Shown: piece after piece, positions 1 to 6,132 of the stretch | Position numbering within the stretch: the first letter of the stretch is position 1 | Layout: the number at the start of each line of letters is the position of its first letter | Made by a program: the position numbers and the translations under genes | The notes under the pieces: generated by a model | Database searches by the model: none | What the model was told of the DNA's origin: nothing | Seen by the model: the letters and a program-made list of their open reading frames with translations, nothing else | Origin: JBNKFQ01 sp050289385 | GTDB lineage: Bacteria > Pseudomonadota > Gammaproteobacteria > Pseudomonadales > Porticoccaceae | Length of the DNA: 17,575 nucleotides | Direction of reading: 5' to 3' | NCBI GenBank assembly: GCA_050289385.1 | Contig: JBNKFQ010000110.1 | Span: 1-17,575, forward strand

Positions 1-405
1 CCGGTCTGCGGAGAGCACCCCACTATTCGTGAGTTAATCAACTACGAAGAATTCTGCGGCGCGCCGAACAAACCAGCTGGAGAATCAAGTGAAGAAATTA
101 CAGTTCAACAACTGAAAAATCGTCTTGATCAAGGTGAACACCCGCTGATTCTGGATGTGCGTGAACCGTGGGAACGAGATATTTGCCAGCTGGACAATAC
201 TACCCCGATACCCAAGGCACAGATCGCCGGCCAGATGACCCGGCTGGATAAAGAGCGAGAAATTATCGTGCTGTGTAAAACCGGCAACCGCGCTGCCAGC
301 GTGTGCCAGCAACTCAAAGAAAATGGATTTGAGCGCGCGGTTAATCTGAAGGGCGGTATTGTTGCCTGGGCGCAGGAGATTGATACCGGTTTGCAACAGT
401 ATTAA
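1..405 (+). CDS. moeB: MoeB/ThiF-type adenylyltransferase with C-terminal rhodanese domain (3' end only)
   Basis: The frame is open from base 1, so the gene starts before the window; 134 residues are visible. The first ~20 residues match the end of MoeB-like E1 adenylyltransferases: Cys3 begins 'CGEHPTI' and is followed by 'YEEFCG', and Cys3 would be half of the zinc-binding CxxC. Residues ~35-130 form a rhodanese domain with 'LDVRE', the active loop 'CKTGNR' (Cys92) and 'LKGGIVAWAQEID'. MoeB proteins adenylate the C-terminal glycine of MoaD/ThiS-like sulfur carriers; a fused rhodanese can supply persulfide sulfur. This fits molybdopterin or a related sulfur-carrier pathway in the cytoplasm. 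Without the N-terminal part, MoeB, MoeZ and ThiF-like members cannot be separated. The gene ends with tandem stops TAA TAG, and four bases after the TAA a GTTGGAA array begins. Confidence 0.78.
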   Translation, partial: PVCGEHPTIRELINYEEFCGAPNKPAGESSEEITVQQLKNRLDQGEHPLILDVREPWERDICQLDNTTPIPKAQIAGQMTRLDKEREIIVLCKTGNRAASVCQQLKENGFERAVNLKGGIVAWAQEIDTGLQQY

Positions 406-409
406 TAGA

Positions 410-437
410 GTTGGAAGTTAGAGGTTGGAAGTTGGAA
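410..437 (+). repeat. GTTGGAA heptamer array 1 (4 units, one degenerate)
   Basis: Four tandem 7-base units lie at 410-416, 417-423, 424-430 and 431-437. Units 1, 3 and 4 are GTTGGAA; unit 2 is GTTAGAG. The array starts four bases after the stop codon of the upstream rhodanese-fused gene, in sense orientation to it. It faces the complementary array at 527-561 across an 89-base core, so the two could pair in an RNA spanning both. Confidence 0.9.
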
Positions 438-440
438 GGC

Positions 441-456
441 AGGTCGTTTACGACCT
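441..456. other. Perfect short hairpin in the core between two inverted heptamer arrays
   Basis: AGGTCG-TTTA-CGACCT is a perfect 6-bp stem with a 4-base loop. A second weak stem, GAGC...GCTC, follows at 461-476. Neither is followed by a T-tract, so they do not look like terminators. They sit inside the 438-526 core bounded by the inverted heptamer arrays, which gives the whole 410-561 segment a compound palindromic form. Confidence 0.55.
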
Positions 457-494
457 CGCGGAGCTATGCACCGCTCGCCTGACAGACCAGCCAA

Positions 495-523
495 GGCCAA
501 GCACAGCAATGGCCGAAATTTTT
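495..523 (+). terminator. Weak candidate terminator after the rhodanese-fused gene
   Basis: GGCCA (495-499) can pair with TGGCC (510-514) around a 10-base loop, followed by GAAATTTTT. The stem is short and the loop large, so the call is tentative. It is the only terminator-like structure between the upstream gene and the convergent Lrp-family gene. Confidence 0.35.
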
Positions 524-526
524 CAC

Positions 527-561
527 TTCCAACTTCCAACTTCCAACTTCCAACTTCCAAC
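527..561 (-). repeat. GTTGGAA heptamer array 2 (5 perfect units on the minus strand)
   Basis: Five perfect TTCCAAC units run from 527 to 561, which is (GTTGGAA)5 on the minus strand. Read in the direction of the minus-strand Lrp-family gene, the array starts five bases after that gene's TGA (567-569). It is inverted relative to array 1 (410-437) and array 3 (2917-2986). Confidence 0.92.
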
Positions 562-566
562 TCACA

Positions 567-1034
567 TCACGCCTGCTCTGCCTGGTAGTCCGGCAATTCC
601 CAACTGTCCCACTGCTGATAAATCAAAGACGTTTCAATATGCTTTACTTCCTTCCGCTCAGTAAAGGCGGTGAGCACAAAGTCACGCAGGTGCTCCGTAT
701 TCCGTACACAGATATGCACCAGAAAGTCACTGGTGCCACTGGTATGAAACACCCGCAAAACCTCTTCATGGCCTAGCAGGTGGTGACGAAATTCCTCTAC
801 CTCCTGGCGAGTATGGTGAGTTAGCTGCACCGCTACCATTACCTGTATTTCAATACCCAGGGCGGGCGCGTCTACCGACGCGTGATACCCCTGTAATACG
901 CCACTGGCGCGCAAATATCTCGTTCTCGCCAGACAGGTAGAGGGCGCCAGCCCCACTATCTGCGCCAGTTCCTTGTTGGCGATCCGCGCATTCTTTCGCA
1001 ACTGGCGCACTATTTCGAAGTCAATTCGGTCCAT
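567..1034 (-). CDS. Lrp/AsnC family transcriptional regulator
   Basis: This 155-residue protein has the standard Lrp/AsnC layout. An N-terminal winged helix-turn-helix (residues ~1-60) contains 'NKELAQIVGLAPST' and 'RYLRASGVLQGYHASVD'. A C-terminal RAM ligand-binding domain (~65-145) contains 'GTSDFLVHI' and ends near 'IETSLIYQ'. The ATG at 1032-1034 has an AAAGGG-type ribosome site close upstream on the minus strand. It is divergent from the Cys/Met-type PLP enzyme at 1160, with 125 bases between. By analogy with known pairs such as mdeR-mdeA of Pseudomonas putida, it probably controls that gene in response to an amino acid. The effector cannot be read from the sequence. Its stop codon is followed directly by heptamer array 2. 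Confidence 0.93.
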   Translation of the reverse strand: MDRIDFEIVRQLRKNARIANKELAQIVGLAPSTCLARTRYLRASGVLQGYHASVDAPALGIEIQVMVAVQLTHHTRQEVEEFRHHLLGHEEVLRVFHTSGTSDFLVHICVRNTEHLRDFVLTAFTERKEVKHIETSLIYQQWDSWELPDYQAEQA

Positions 1035-1159
1035 AAGCCCTTTCTCATCAAAAATCGAATTTTATTCGGTTACAGGAAAAATATTAATCCTGATATTAGG
1101 ATAATAGCGGTATTTTTCGATTAATCACTCGTGTAAACGTAAAACGTGAAGGGTAACGT
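1035..1159. promoter_or_regulatory. Divergent control region with candidate Lrp-type operators
   Basis: This AT-rich 125-base spacer separates the divergent Lrp gene and PLP enzyme gene. It holds two small perfect inverted repeats: CGAAT-TTT-ATTCG at 1056-1068 and ATCCT-GATATT-AGGAT at 1087-1102. A further outer TCGATT near 1117-1122 mirrors AATCGA near 1053-1058. AT-rich imperfect dyads of about 15 bases are typical of Lrp-family binding sites. Binding is inferred, not shown. Confidence 0.55.
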
Positions 1160-2911
1160 ATGAGCGACCAAAACACACGATTCCAGCATGCCAAATCCTT
1201 GTCCCCTGTCCGCAACAGCAGTTCGGCCACCGATATTCGGGGTCTGGTGAGTGAGCAACTGGAACACTTTCAGATAGATCGCGAGAGCGACCTTGGCCGC
1301 AGCCTGGCACAAGTTGCCGAAAATCTGTACGAGTGCCAGGGCAGTGTCGATGACCTGTGGCAAACGGCTCAGGCGAGTATGCACAAACTGAACCACGGTG
1401 ACCGTATTGCCCTGTTTAATGCCAAAAAGTTTCTCTCCTTCCAGATAGCAAAAATCCTCGACAACCTGCAAACCCCGTTCCGCAAAAGCTACCAGCAACT
1501 GGACGAATCGCTGGGCACCAGGGCGGCCCGTTCTGCCTATCCGATTTTTGATAATGTGTCGGCGCTGTTCTCCGCCACCCCGGTTATCACTCGAACCGCC
1601 ACCTACACCTTTGCCTGCGCCGAGTGGATTGCCGACGCTTTTGAAGGCAAGGAATTTATGCTGGAAATCTATTCACGGTTGCTCAACCCCACCTCCATCG
1701 CCCTGGCCAACCACATTGTTGATCTGGAAGCCGGTCCCGAAGCGAGTGAATATCTGGCCTGGAATTTTAACAGCGGCATGGCAGCCATTGATGCTACCTT
1801 GTCTCATGTACTCGGCCACGAAGACGTTTTGATTGCCAGCCGCAATTTATATGGCGGCGCCCATCAGTTGATTCATGACTGGTTTGCCAAACCCTCCAAC
1901 CTCAATATTGGCGTGGAACAGTTTGACGGTTACAGGGTTGACGACTTTATGACCTGTTGGCACAACGCCAAAACCAAATACGCCGAGCGCCTGAAAAGCA
2001 AACAGGCTTACCTGTATATCGAATCGCCGTGCAACCCGCACGGTTATGTACTGGATGTCCCGGCATTATGTAAAGCTGCACACGCGGAAGGGATGCGAGT
2101 GATTATTGACGCCACCGTAGGCACACCATTTTTGCAGCAACCCCTGCGCCGCGAAGACCCGGCCGAAAGACCGGACTTTCTGATCCACAGTTACACCAAA
2201 GACCTGACTGGCATGGGGTCGGTAATTGCCGGGGGGGTTATCGCCCACAATGAAGACATGTTTATTCCCAAGGGCCAACCCGGCTGGGACCAGACCATGT
2301 TCTGGAACGTTTACTATATCAAGGGGGCGTTCCTCTCTGCCGATGCCGCATTTGAAGTACTGCAGGGTATGCGCACACTCAACCTGAGAATGTTGACCAA
2401 ATGTATTAACGCGGAAATTCTGGCAAAGTTATTTGCCTCGCACCCGGGCATTCAAGTGAACTGCGCCGCCTTGCCCGACAACCCCAATCACCAGCTGTGC
2501 CAGCAACAGTTGAATTATGGACTGACACCACCGCTTTTTACGATCGATATCAAGGGCGTGTCCAAAGACGTTTTCCAGCGTTTTTTTGACAGCCTGGAGC
2601 CAGCTTTCTCACATCAGATCAGCCTGGGGCAAACCAACACCATTGTGAGCTGCCCCGGCCTGACCACACATTCTGAATTAAGCCCGGAACAACAGCAGCA
2701 AGCGCAAATTTTTCCCACAACTATTCGCGTCTCGCTGGGCATCGAAAACCCCAGGGACCTGATTCGTCACTTTATCGCCGCCTGCAAAACCATTCTGGAC
2801 CCGATACAACCCGGCTTTTCTGATCAGTTTATGAGTGAAGACAATATCAATGCGTTGATTCGCAATACTTATCTGGAACGGCACCAGCGTTATATTGAAT
2901 CGTGTTTGTGA
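1160..2911 (+). CDS. Cys/Met metabolism PLP-dependent enzyme with long N-terminal extension
   Basis: This is a 583-residue fold-type I PLP enzyme of the trans-sulfuration family (cystathionine lyase, methionine gamma-lyase, O-acylhomoserine sulfhydrylase group). Landmarks are 'YSRLLNPT', 'NLYGGAH' (Tyr231), 'ESPCNPHGYVLD', the cofactor Asp317 in 'IIDATVGTP', Lys347 in 'SYTKDLTGMGS' as the expected PLP Schiff-base lysine, 'MRTLNLRM' and 'RVSLGIEN'. Typical members have ~400 residues. The excess is an ~130-residue N-terminal, apparently helical region with no recognised motif and a C-terminal tail of ~35 residues. The cysteine that marks classical methionine gamma-lyase (LYGC) is Gly233 here, so that activity should not be assumed. 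The ATG at 1160 has GAAGGG six bases upstream. The divergent Lrp gene suggests control by an amino acid. Heptamer array 3 begins five bases after the stop. Confidence 0.88.
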   Translation: MSDQNTRFQHAKSLSPVRNSSSATDIRGLVSEQLEHFQIDRESDLGRSLAQVAENLYECQGSVDDLWQTAQASMHKLNHGDRIALFNAKKFLSFQIAKILDNLQTPFRKSYQQLDESLGTRAARSAYPIFDNVSALFSATPVITRTATYTFACAEWIADAFEGKEFMLEIYSRLLNPTSIALANHIVDLEAGPEASEYLAWNFNSGMAAIDATLSHVLGHEDVLIASRNLYGGAHQLIHDWFAKPSNLNIGVEQFDGYRVDDFMTCWHNAKTKYAERLKSKQAYLYIESPCNPHGYVLDVPALCKAAHAEGMRVIIDATVGTPFLQQPLRREDPAERPDFLIHSYTKDLTGMGSVIAGGVIAHNEDMFIPKGQPGWDQTMFWNVYYIKGAFLSADAAFEVLQGMRTLNLRMLTKCINAEILAKLFASHPGIQVNCAALPDNPNHQLCQQQLNYGLTPPLFTIDIKGVSKDVFQRFFDSLEPAFSHQISLGQTNTIVSCPGLTTHSELSPEQQQQAQIFPTTIRVSLGIENPRDLIRHFIAACKTILDPIQPGFSDQFMSEDNINALIRNTYLERHQRYIESCL

Positions 2912-2916
2912 TTTGA

Positions 2917-2986
2917 GTTGGAAGTTGGAAGTTGGAAGTTGGAAGTTGGAAGTTGGAAGTTGGAAGTTGGAAGTTGGAAGTTGGAT
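2917..2986 (+). repeat. GTTGGAA heptamer array 3 (9 perfect units plus GTTGGAT)
   Basis: Nine perfect GTTGGAA units occupy 2917-2979, and a tenth, GTTGGAT, ends at 2986. The array starts five bases after the TGA of the PLP enzyme gene and is in its sense orientation. It is inverted relative to array 2, so the two bracket the Lrp-PLP gene pair almost exactly. There are no spacers, so it is not a CRISPR array. Confidence 0.95.
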
Positions 2987-3018
2987 AATTGCGTGCCTTG
3001 GGACAACTTCGATGCAAC

Positions 3019-3048
3019 AAAAAAGGCAGCTCGCAAGCTGCCTTTTTT
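3019..3048. terminator. Bidirectional rho-independent terminator
   Basis: A perfect 7-bp stem, GGCAGCT (3025-3031) and AGCTGCC (3036-3042), with loop CGCA is preceded by AAAAAA (3019-3024) and followed by TTTTTT (3043-3048). It can therefore act on both strands. It lies between the convergent PLP enzyme gene (+) and the NSS transporter gene (-), as expected for a shared terminator. Confidence 0.93.
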
Positions 3049-3090
3049 ACTTTTTTAGCGTCTGTCGTCCGACTCTGAAGATCCCGCTCC

Positions 3091-4443
3091 TCACTCAGTC
3101 ACGCCGCTCCACAAAATCAGTACAACAGCCACTGGCACAAGGAAACGAATAAAGAAATGCCATGCCTCGTAAACTATAGTGTTGCGGATATTCAGTTCAT
3201 CGCGACTGGACTGTTTGCTGACAAACCAACCACCAAACACAGCAATCACCAGACCGCCCAGCGGCAACAATAGCTGACTGGAAACGTAATCCATCAAATC
3301 GGCAAAGTGCCGACCAGCCAGTTGCCAGTCCATAATACCGCTGTAGGCAAGAATACTGAGAACACTGATTACCGCAGTAATCAGGGTAAACAGCACCGCG
3401 CTTTTGTGACGAGGCATTCCCTTGTGTTCTTCTGCCCACGAAATCAAAGGCTCCATCAGGCCAACCATGGACGTAATCGCCGCCACAGAAAGCAGCAAGA
3501 AAAACAGAATACTGACAATATGACCACCCGGCATCTGGGCAAAAGCCACCGGCAGGGTTTTGAAAATCAGGCCGGGCCCACCTTCCGGGTCGAGTCCATG
3601 GGCGAACACTGCCGGGAAAATGGCAAAGCCTGCAAGCAGCGCTACCAGCGTATCAGCCACTACGATAATAACCACCGAACGGGAAATCGAAATATCCTTC
3701 GGCAAATAGGCGCCAAAGGTCATCATACCCGCCATCGCGACACCTACGGAAAAGAACGCTTGTCCGATTGCAGCCAGCCAAACATCGCCATTGATTTTGC
3801 TAAAGTCAGCGGCAAACAGATAGTCCACTGCTTGCGAAAACCCGCCAGCGAACATGTTGTACACCACCAATACCACCAGCAATACAAACAGGGTGGGCAT
3901 CAACATGGTCACGGCCTTTTCAATACCGTTTTGCACGCCACGGTAAACAATGTAACCGGTAATGGCCAGCACCAGCGCTGTCCAGAACAGCATACCCCCA
4001 ACATCGCCCGCCACGGCACCAAATGCCAGCTCCGCACTCACCCCGTCAGCACCGGCAAAACCGGTGGTGATTGCCTTCCACAGGTAGGTCAGCACCCAAC
4101 CGGCAACCACACAGTAGGTGATCTGAATGGTAAAGGCGGCCAGCAGGTTCATACCACCAGCGAAGCCCCAGCCTCGGCCAGCGCCTTCCTTTTCGGCCAC
4201 GGTGCGCATGGAACCGGGGGGAGACATCTTGCCCCGGCGGCCAATCATTACCTCAGCCATCAAAATAGGGATGCCAATAGCAACTGCACAAAGCAGGTAA
4301 ACAAGTACAAAGGCTCCGCCCCCGTTCTCACCCGTCATGTATGGGAAACGCCAGATATTGCCGAGCCCAACGGCAAAGCCGATGGACGCCATGAGAAAGC
4401 CGAAGCGGGATGACCAGTTTTCGTGTTGGCCGGTGGCAGCCAT
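3091..4443 (-). CDS. Sodium-dependent amino-acid transporter, NSS/SNF family
   Basis: The 450-residue membrane protein carries the neurotransmitter:sodium symporter signature in the first membrane segment: 'GLGNIWRFPYMTGENGGGAF' (residues ~26-45), with the unwound Gly-Leu-Gly-Asn that binds sodium and substrate. 'PILMAEVMIGRRG' follows in TM2. The length and the end just after one last hydrophobic segment ('FLVPVAVVLILW') fit the 11-TM bacterial type (Tyt1, MhsT) better than 12-TM LeuT. The ATG at 4441-4443 has GAGGAG at 4451-4456. It follows hutF and hutH on the same strand with 160 bases between, so it could be co-transcribed or use its own promoter. Import of histidine or urocanate by Na+ symport is inferred only from position; substrates in this family vary widely. 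It ends at the shared terminator near 3019-3048. Confidence 0.92.
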   Translation of the reverse strand: MAATGQHENWSSRFGFLMASIGFAVGLGNIWRFPYMTGENGGGAFVLVYLLCAVAIGIPILMAEVMIGRRGKMSPPGSMRTVAEKEGAGRGWGFAGGMNLLAAFTIQITYCVVAGWVLTYLWKAITTGFAGADGVSAELAFGAVAGDVGGMLFWTALVLAITGYIVYRGVQNGIEKAVTMLMPTLFVLLVVLVVYNMFAGGFSQAVDYLFAADFSKINGDVWLAAIGQAFFSVGVAMAGMMTFGAYLPKDISISRSVVIIVVADTLVALLAGFAIFPAVFAHGLDPEGGPGLIFKTLPVAFAQMPGGHIVSILFFLLLSVAAITSMVGLMEPLISWAEEHKGMPRHKSAVLFTLITAVISVLSILAYSGIMDWQLAGRHFADLMDYVSSQLLLPLGGLVIAVFGGWFVSKQSSRDELNIRNTIVYEAWHFFIRFLVPVAVVLILWSGVTE

Positions 4444-4463
4444 GGAGAATCTCCTCAGTCTTT

Positions 4464-4492
4464 ATATAATCAAATTATTGTTCTGCGCCAAA
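4464..4492 (-). promoter_or_regulatory. Candidate promoter for the NSS transporter gene
   Basis: On the minus strand TTTGGC (4487-4492) and TTATAT (4464-4469) are 17 bases apart, with AT-rich flanks. Transcription would begin just before the GAGGAG ribosome site. The -35 match is poor. If real, the transporter need not depend on the hutF-hutH transcript. Confidence 0.3.
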
Positions 4493-4506
4493 GGAAGGTA
4501 CTCAAA

Positions 4507-4526
4507 GCGGCAGCGCAAAGTGCCGC
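4507..4526. other. Hairpin between hutH and the transporter gene
   Basis: GCGGCA (4507-4512) and TGCCGC (4521-4526) form a perfect 6-bp GC-rich stem with an 8-base loop, in the 160-base gap after hutH on the minus strand. There is no clear T-tract after it on that strand. It may be a weak terminator, an attenuator or an RNA-stabilising stem of the hutF-hutH transcript. Confidence 0.35.
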
Positions 4527-4603
4527 AACTCTAGCAGTCGTGGGGTCTGACGGCAAGTGAATGGCCTTTAAAATTGAACCCGGGCACGTTCTCGGACTGC
4601 ACT

Positions 4604-6127
4604 CTAATGTGCCAGAAAAACAGCCACCAACTCGTCAAATCGACCCAGTTCTATCTGCTGTTTCACACCGTCGATATCCGGTTTAAAGTACCGGTCTTCT
4701 TGCCAGGTGGTCGCCACCTCACGAACAATGGCGCAGGCAATTTCCAGCTTTTTGCTGGATTTCAGCGGTCGGCGCAGATCAATACCCTGCGCCCCAGCCA
4801 GCAATTCTATGGCCAGAATATAGCGAACATTGTCGTTCATGATTTGCAGGCGACGGGCAGCAAAGGTAGCCATGCTAACGTGGTCTTCCTGATTCGCCGA
4901 GGTGGGTAAACTGTCGACGCTGGCGGGATGAGCATGGGACTTGTTTTCACCGGCCAATGCCGCTGCGGTGACATGGGCGACCATAAAGCCGGAATTTAAT
5001 CCGGCATCCCTTACCAGAAATGGTGGTAACTGGCTCAACCCGGCATCAATAAGCATTGCCACGCGCCGCTCGGACAGCGCCCCGGTTTCCGAAATGGCAA
5101 TAGCAAGATTATCCGAGGCCATCGCCACCGGCTCGGCATGAAAATTACCACCGGAAACAATCCCCACCGAGCCGTCAAACACCAGCGGGTTATCGGTAAC
5201 CGCATTGGCTTCAATAACCAGTGTTTTCGCAACAAAACGCATCTGGTCAAAGACCGCGCCCATCACTTGCGGCTGACAACGCAAACAGTAAGGATCCTGG
5301 ACCTTGGTGCAGTGACTGTGAGACTGATTTATCTCACTGTCTTGCAACAGCTCGCGGTAATGGCGAGCCACTTCTATCTGACCCGGCTGGCCCCGCACCT
5401 GATGAATTTCCGCCACAAACGGAACGCGACTGCCCAGGCTGGCCTCGACACTGAGACTGCCGGCAATCAACGCTGCGCAAAAGTTGCGTTCTGCCTCAAA
5501 CAGACCTTTTAACGCCAGTGCGGTCGACGCCTGGGTGCCATTCATCAATGCCAGCCCCTCCTTGGCTTGCAACTCGATGGGCTGCAGCCCGGCCTGCGCA
5601 AACGCTTCTTGACTGGCGCACACCTGCCCGCGCCAAACCACCTCGCCCTCGCCGGTCAACGGCAGGCTCATATGTGCCAGTGGCGCCAAATCACCAGACG
5701 CACCCACCGAACCCTGACCGGGAATCAGCGGATACATTTGTAAATTAACCATGCGAATCAGAAGCGCAATAACATCGCGACGAATTCCGGAATAGCCCTG
5801 TAACAGGGAACCGATTTTCATCACCAGCATCAAACGCACAACGCCGTCAGCCAGCACCGAGCCAACGCCGGTGGCGTGGGACAACACCAGGTTTCGTTGC
5901 AACACCCCCAACTGCTCACGGTCGATACCGGTTTGCGCCAATCGGCCAAACCCGGTATTGATGCCATATACCGTGGCGCCCTGTTCAATGGTGTCGACTA
6001 CCCGTTGGCGAGAGCGCTCAACAGCGGTCCAACAGCGTTCATCAACACTCAAGTGAACCGGCTGTCTGTATATATTGCGAAGCTCGGCAAGCCTTAACTT
6101 GCCCGGCTCAAGATTGAGTTCAAACAT
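4604..6127 (-). CDS. hutH: Histidine ammonia-lyase
   Basis: The 507-residue protein has the full length of bacterial HutH (about 510). The MIO electrophile tripeptide Ala143-Ser144-Gly145 lies in 'GSVGASGDLAPL', and the catalytic Tyr54 in 'VYGINTGFG'. 'EANAVTDNPLVF' and 'SANQEDHVSM' are further family landmarks. It deaminates L-histidine to trans-urocanate plus ammonia in the cytoplasm, the first step of histidine degradation. Its ATG (6125-6127) is only five bases after the hutF stop, so the two are one operon. A GAGG at about -12 lies inside the end of hutF, which suggests coupled translation. The gene has no nearby promoter of its own and should follow the control of hutF. Confidence 0.97.
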   Translation of the reverse strand: MFELNLEPGKLRLAELRNIYRQPVHLSVDERCWTAVERSRQRVVDTIEQGATVYGINTGFGRLAQTGIDREQLGVLQRNLVLSHATGVGSVLADGVVRLMLVMKIGSLLQGYSGIRRDVIALLIRMVNLQMYPLIPGQGSVGASGDLAPLAHMSLPLTGEGEVVWRGQVCASQEAFAQAGLQPIELQAKEGLALMNGTQASTALALKGLFEAERNFCAALIAGSLSVEASLGSRVPFVAEIHQVRGQPGQIEVARHYRELLQDSEINQSHSHCTKVQDPYCLRCQPQVMGAVFDQMRFVAKTLVIEANAVTDNPLVFDGSVGIVSGGNFHAEPVAMASDNLAIAISETGALSERRVAMLIDAGLSQLPPFLVRDAGLNSGFMVAHVTAAALAGENKSHAHPASVDSLPTSANQEDHVSMATFAARRLQIMNDNVRYILAIELLAGAQGIDLRRPLKSSKKLEIACAIVREVATTWQEDRYFKPDIDGVKQQIELGRFDELVAVFLAH

Positions 6128-6132
6128 TTTTG

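Noticed and set aside
2917..2986. Possible CRISPR array
   Set aside because: Units are 7 bases in direct contact with no spacers, and no cas genes are present. It is a simple tandem repeat.
2895..3152. 85-residue plus-strand reading frame through array 3
   Set aside because: Its repeated peptide is a translation of the heptamer array; it crosses the terminator at 3019-3048 and has no ribosome site.
3307..4413. 368-residue plus-strand reading frame opposite the NSS transporter
   Set aside because: Fully antisense to a clear membrane protein gene. The product is rich in His, Gln, Asn and Gly with no domain, as expected for a shadow frame.
4487..4507. Sigma-54-like TTGGCGC before the transporter gene
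   Set aside because: The second element (GC at -12 with correct spacing) is missing.
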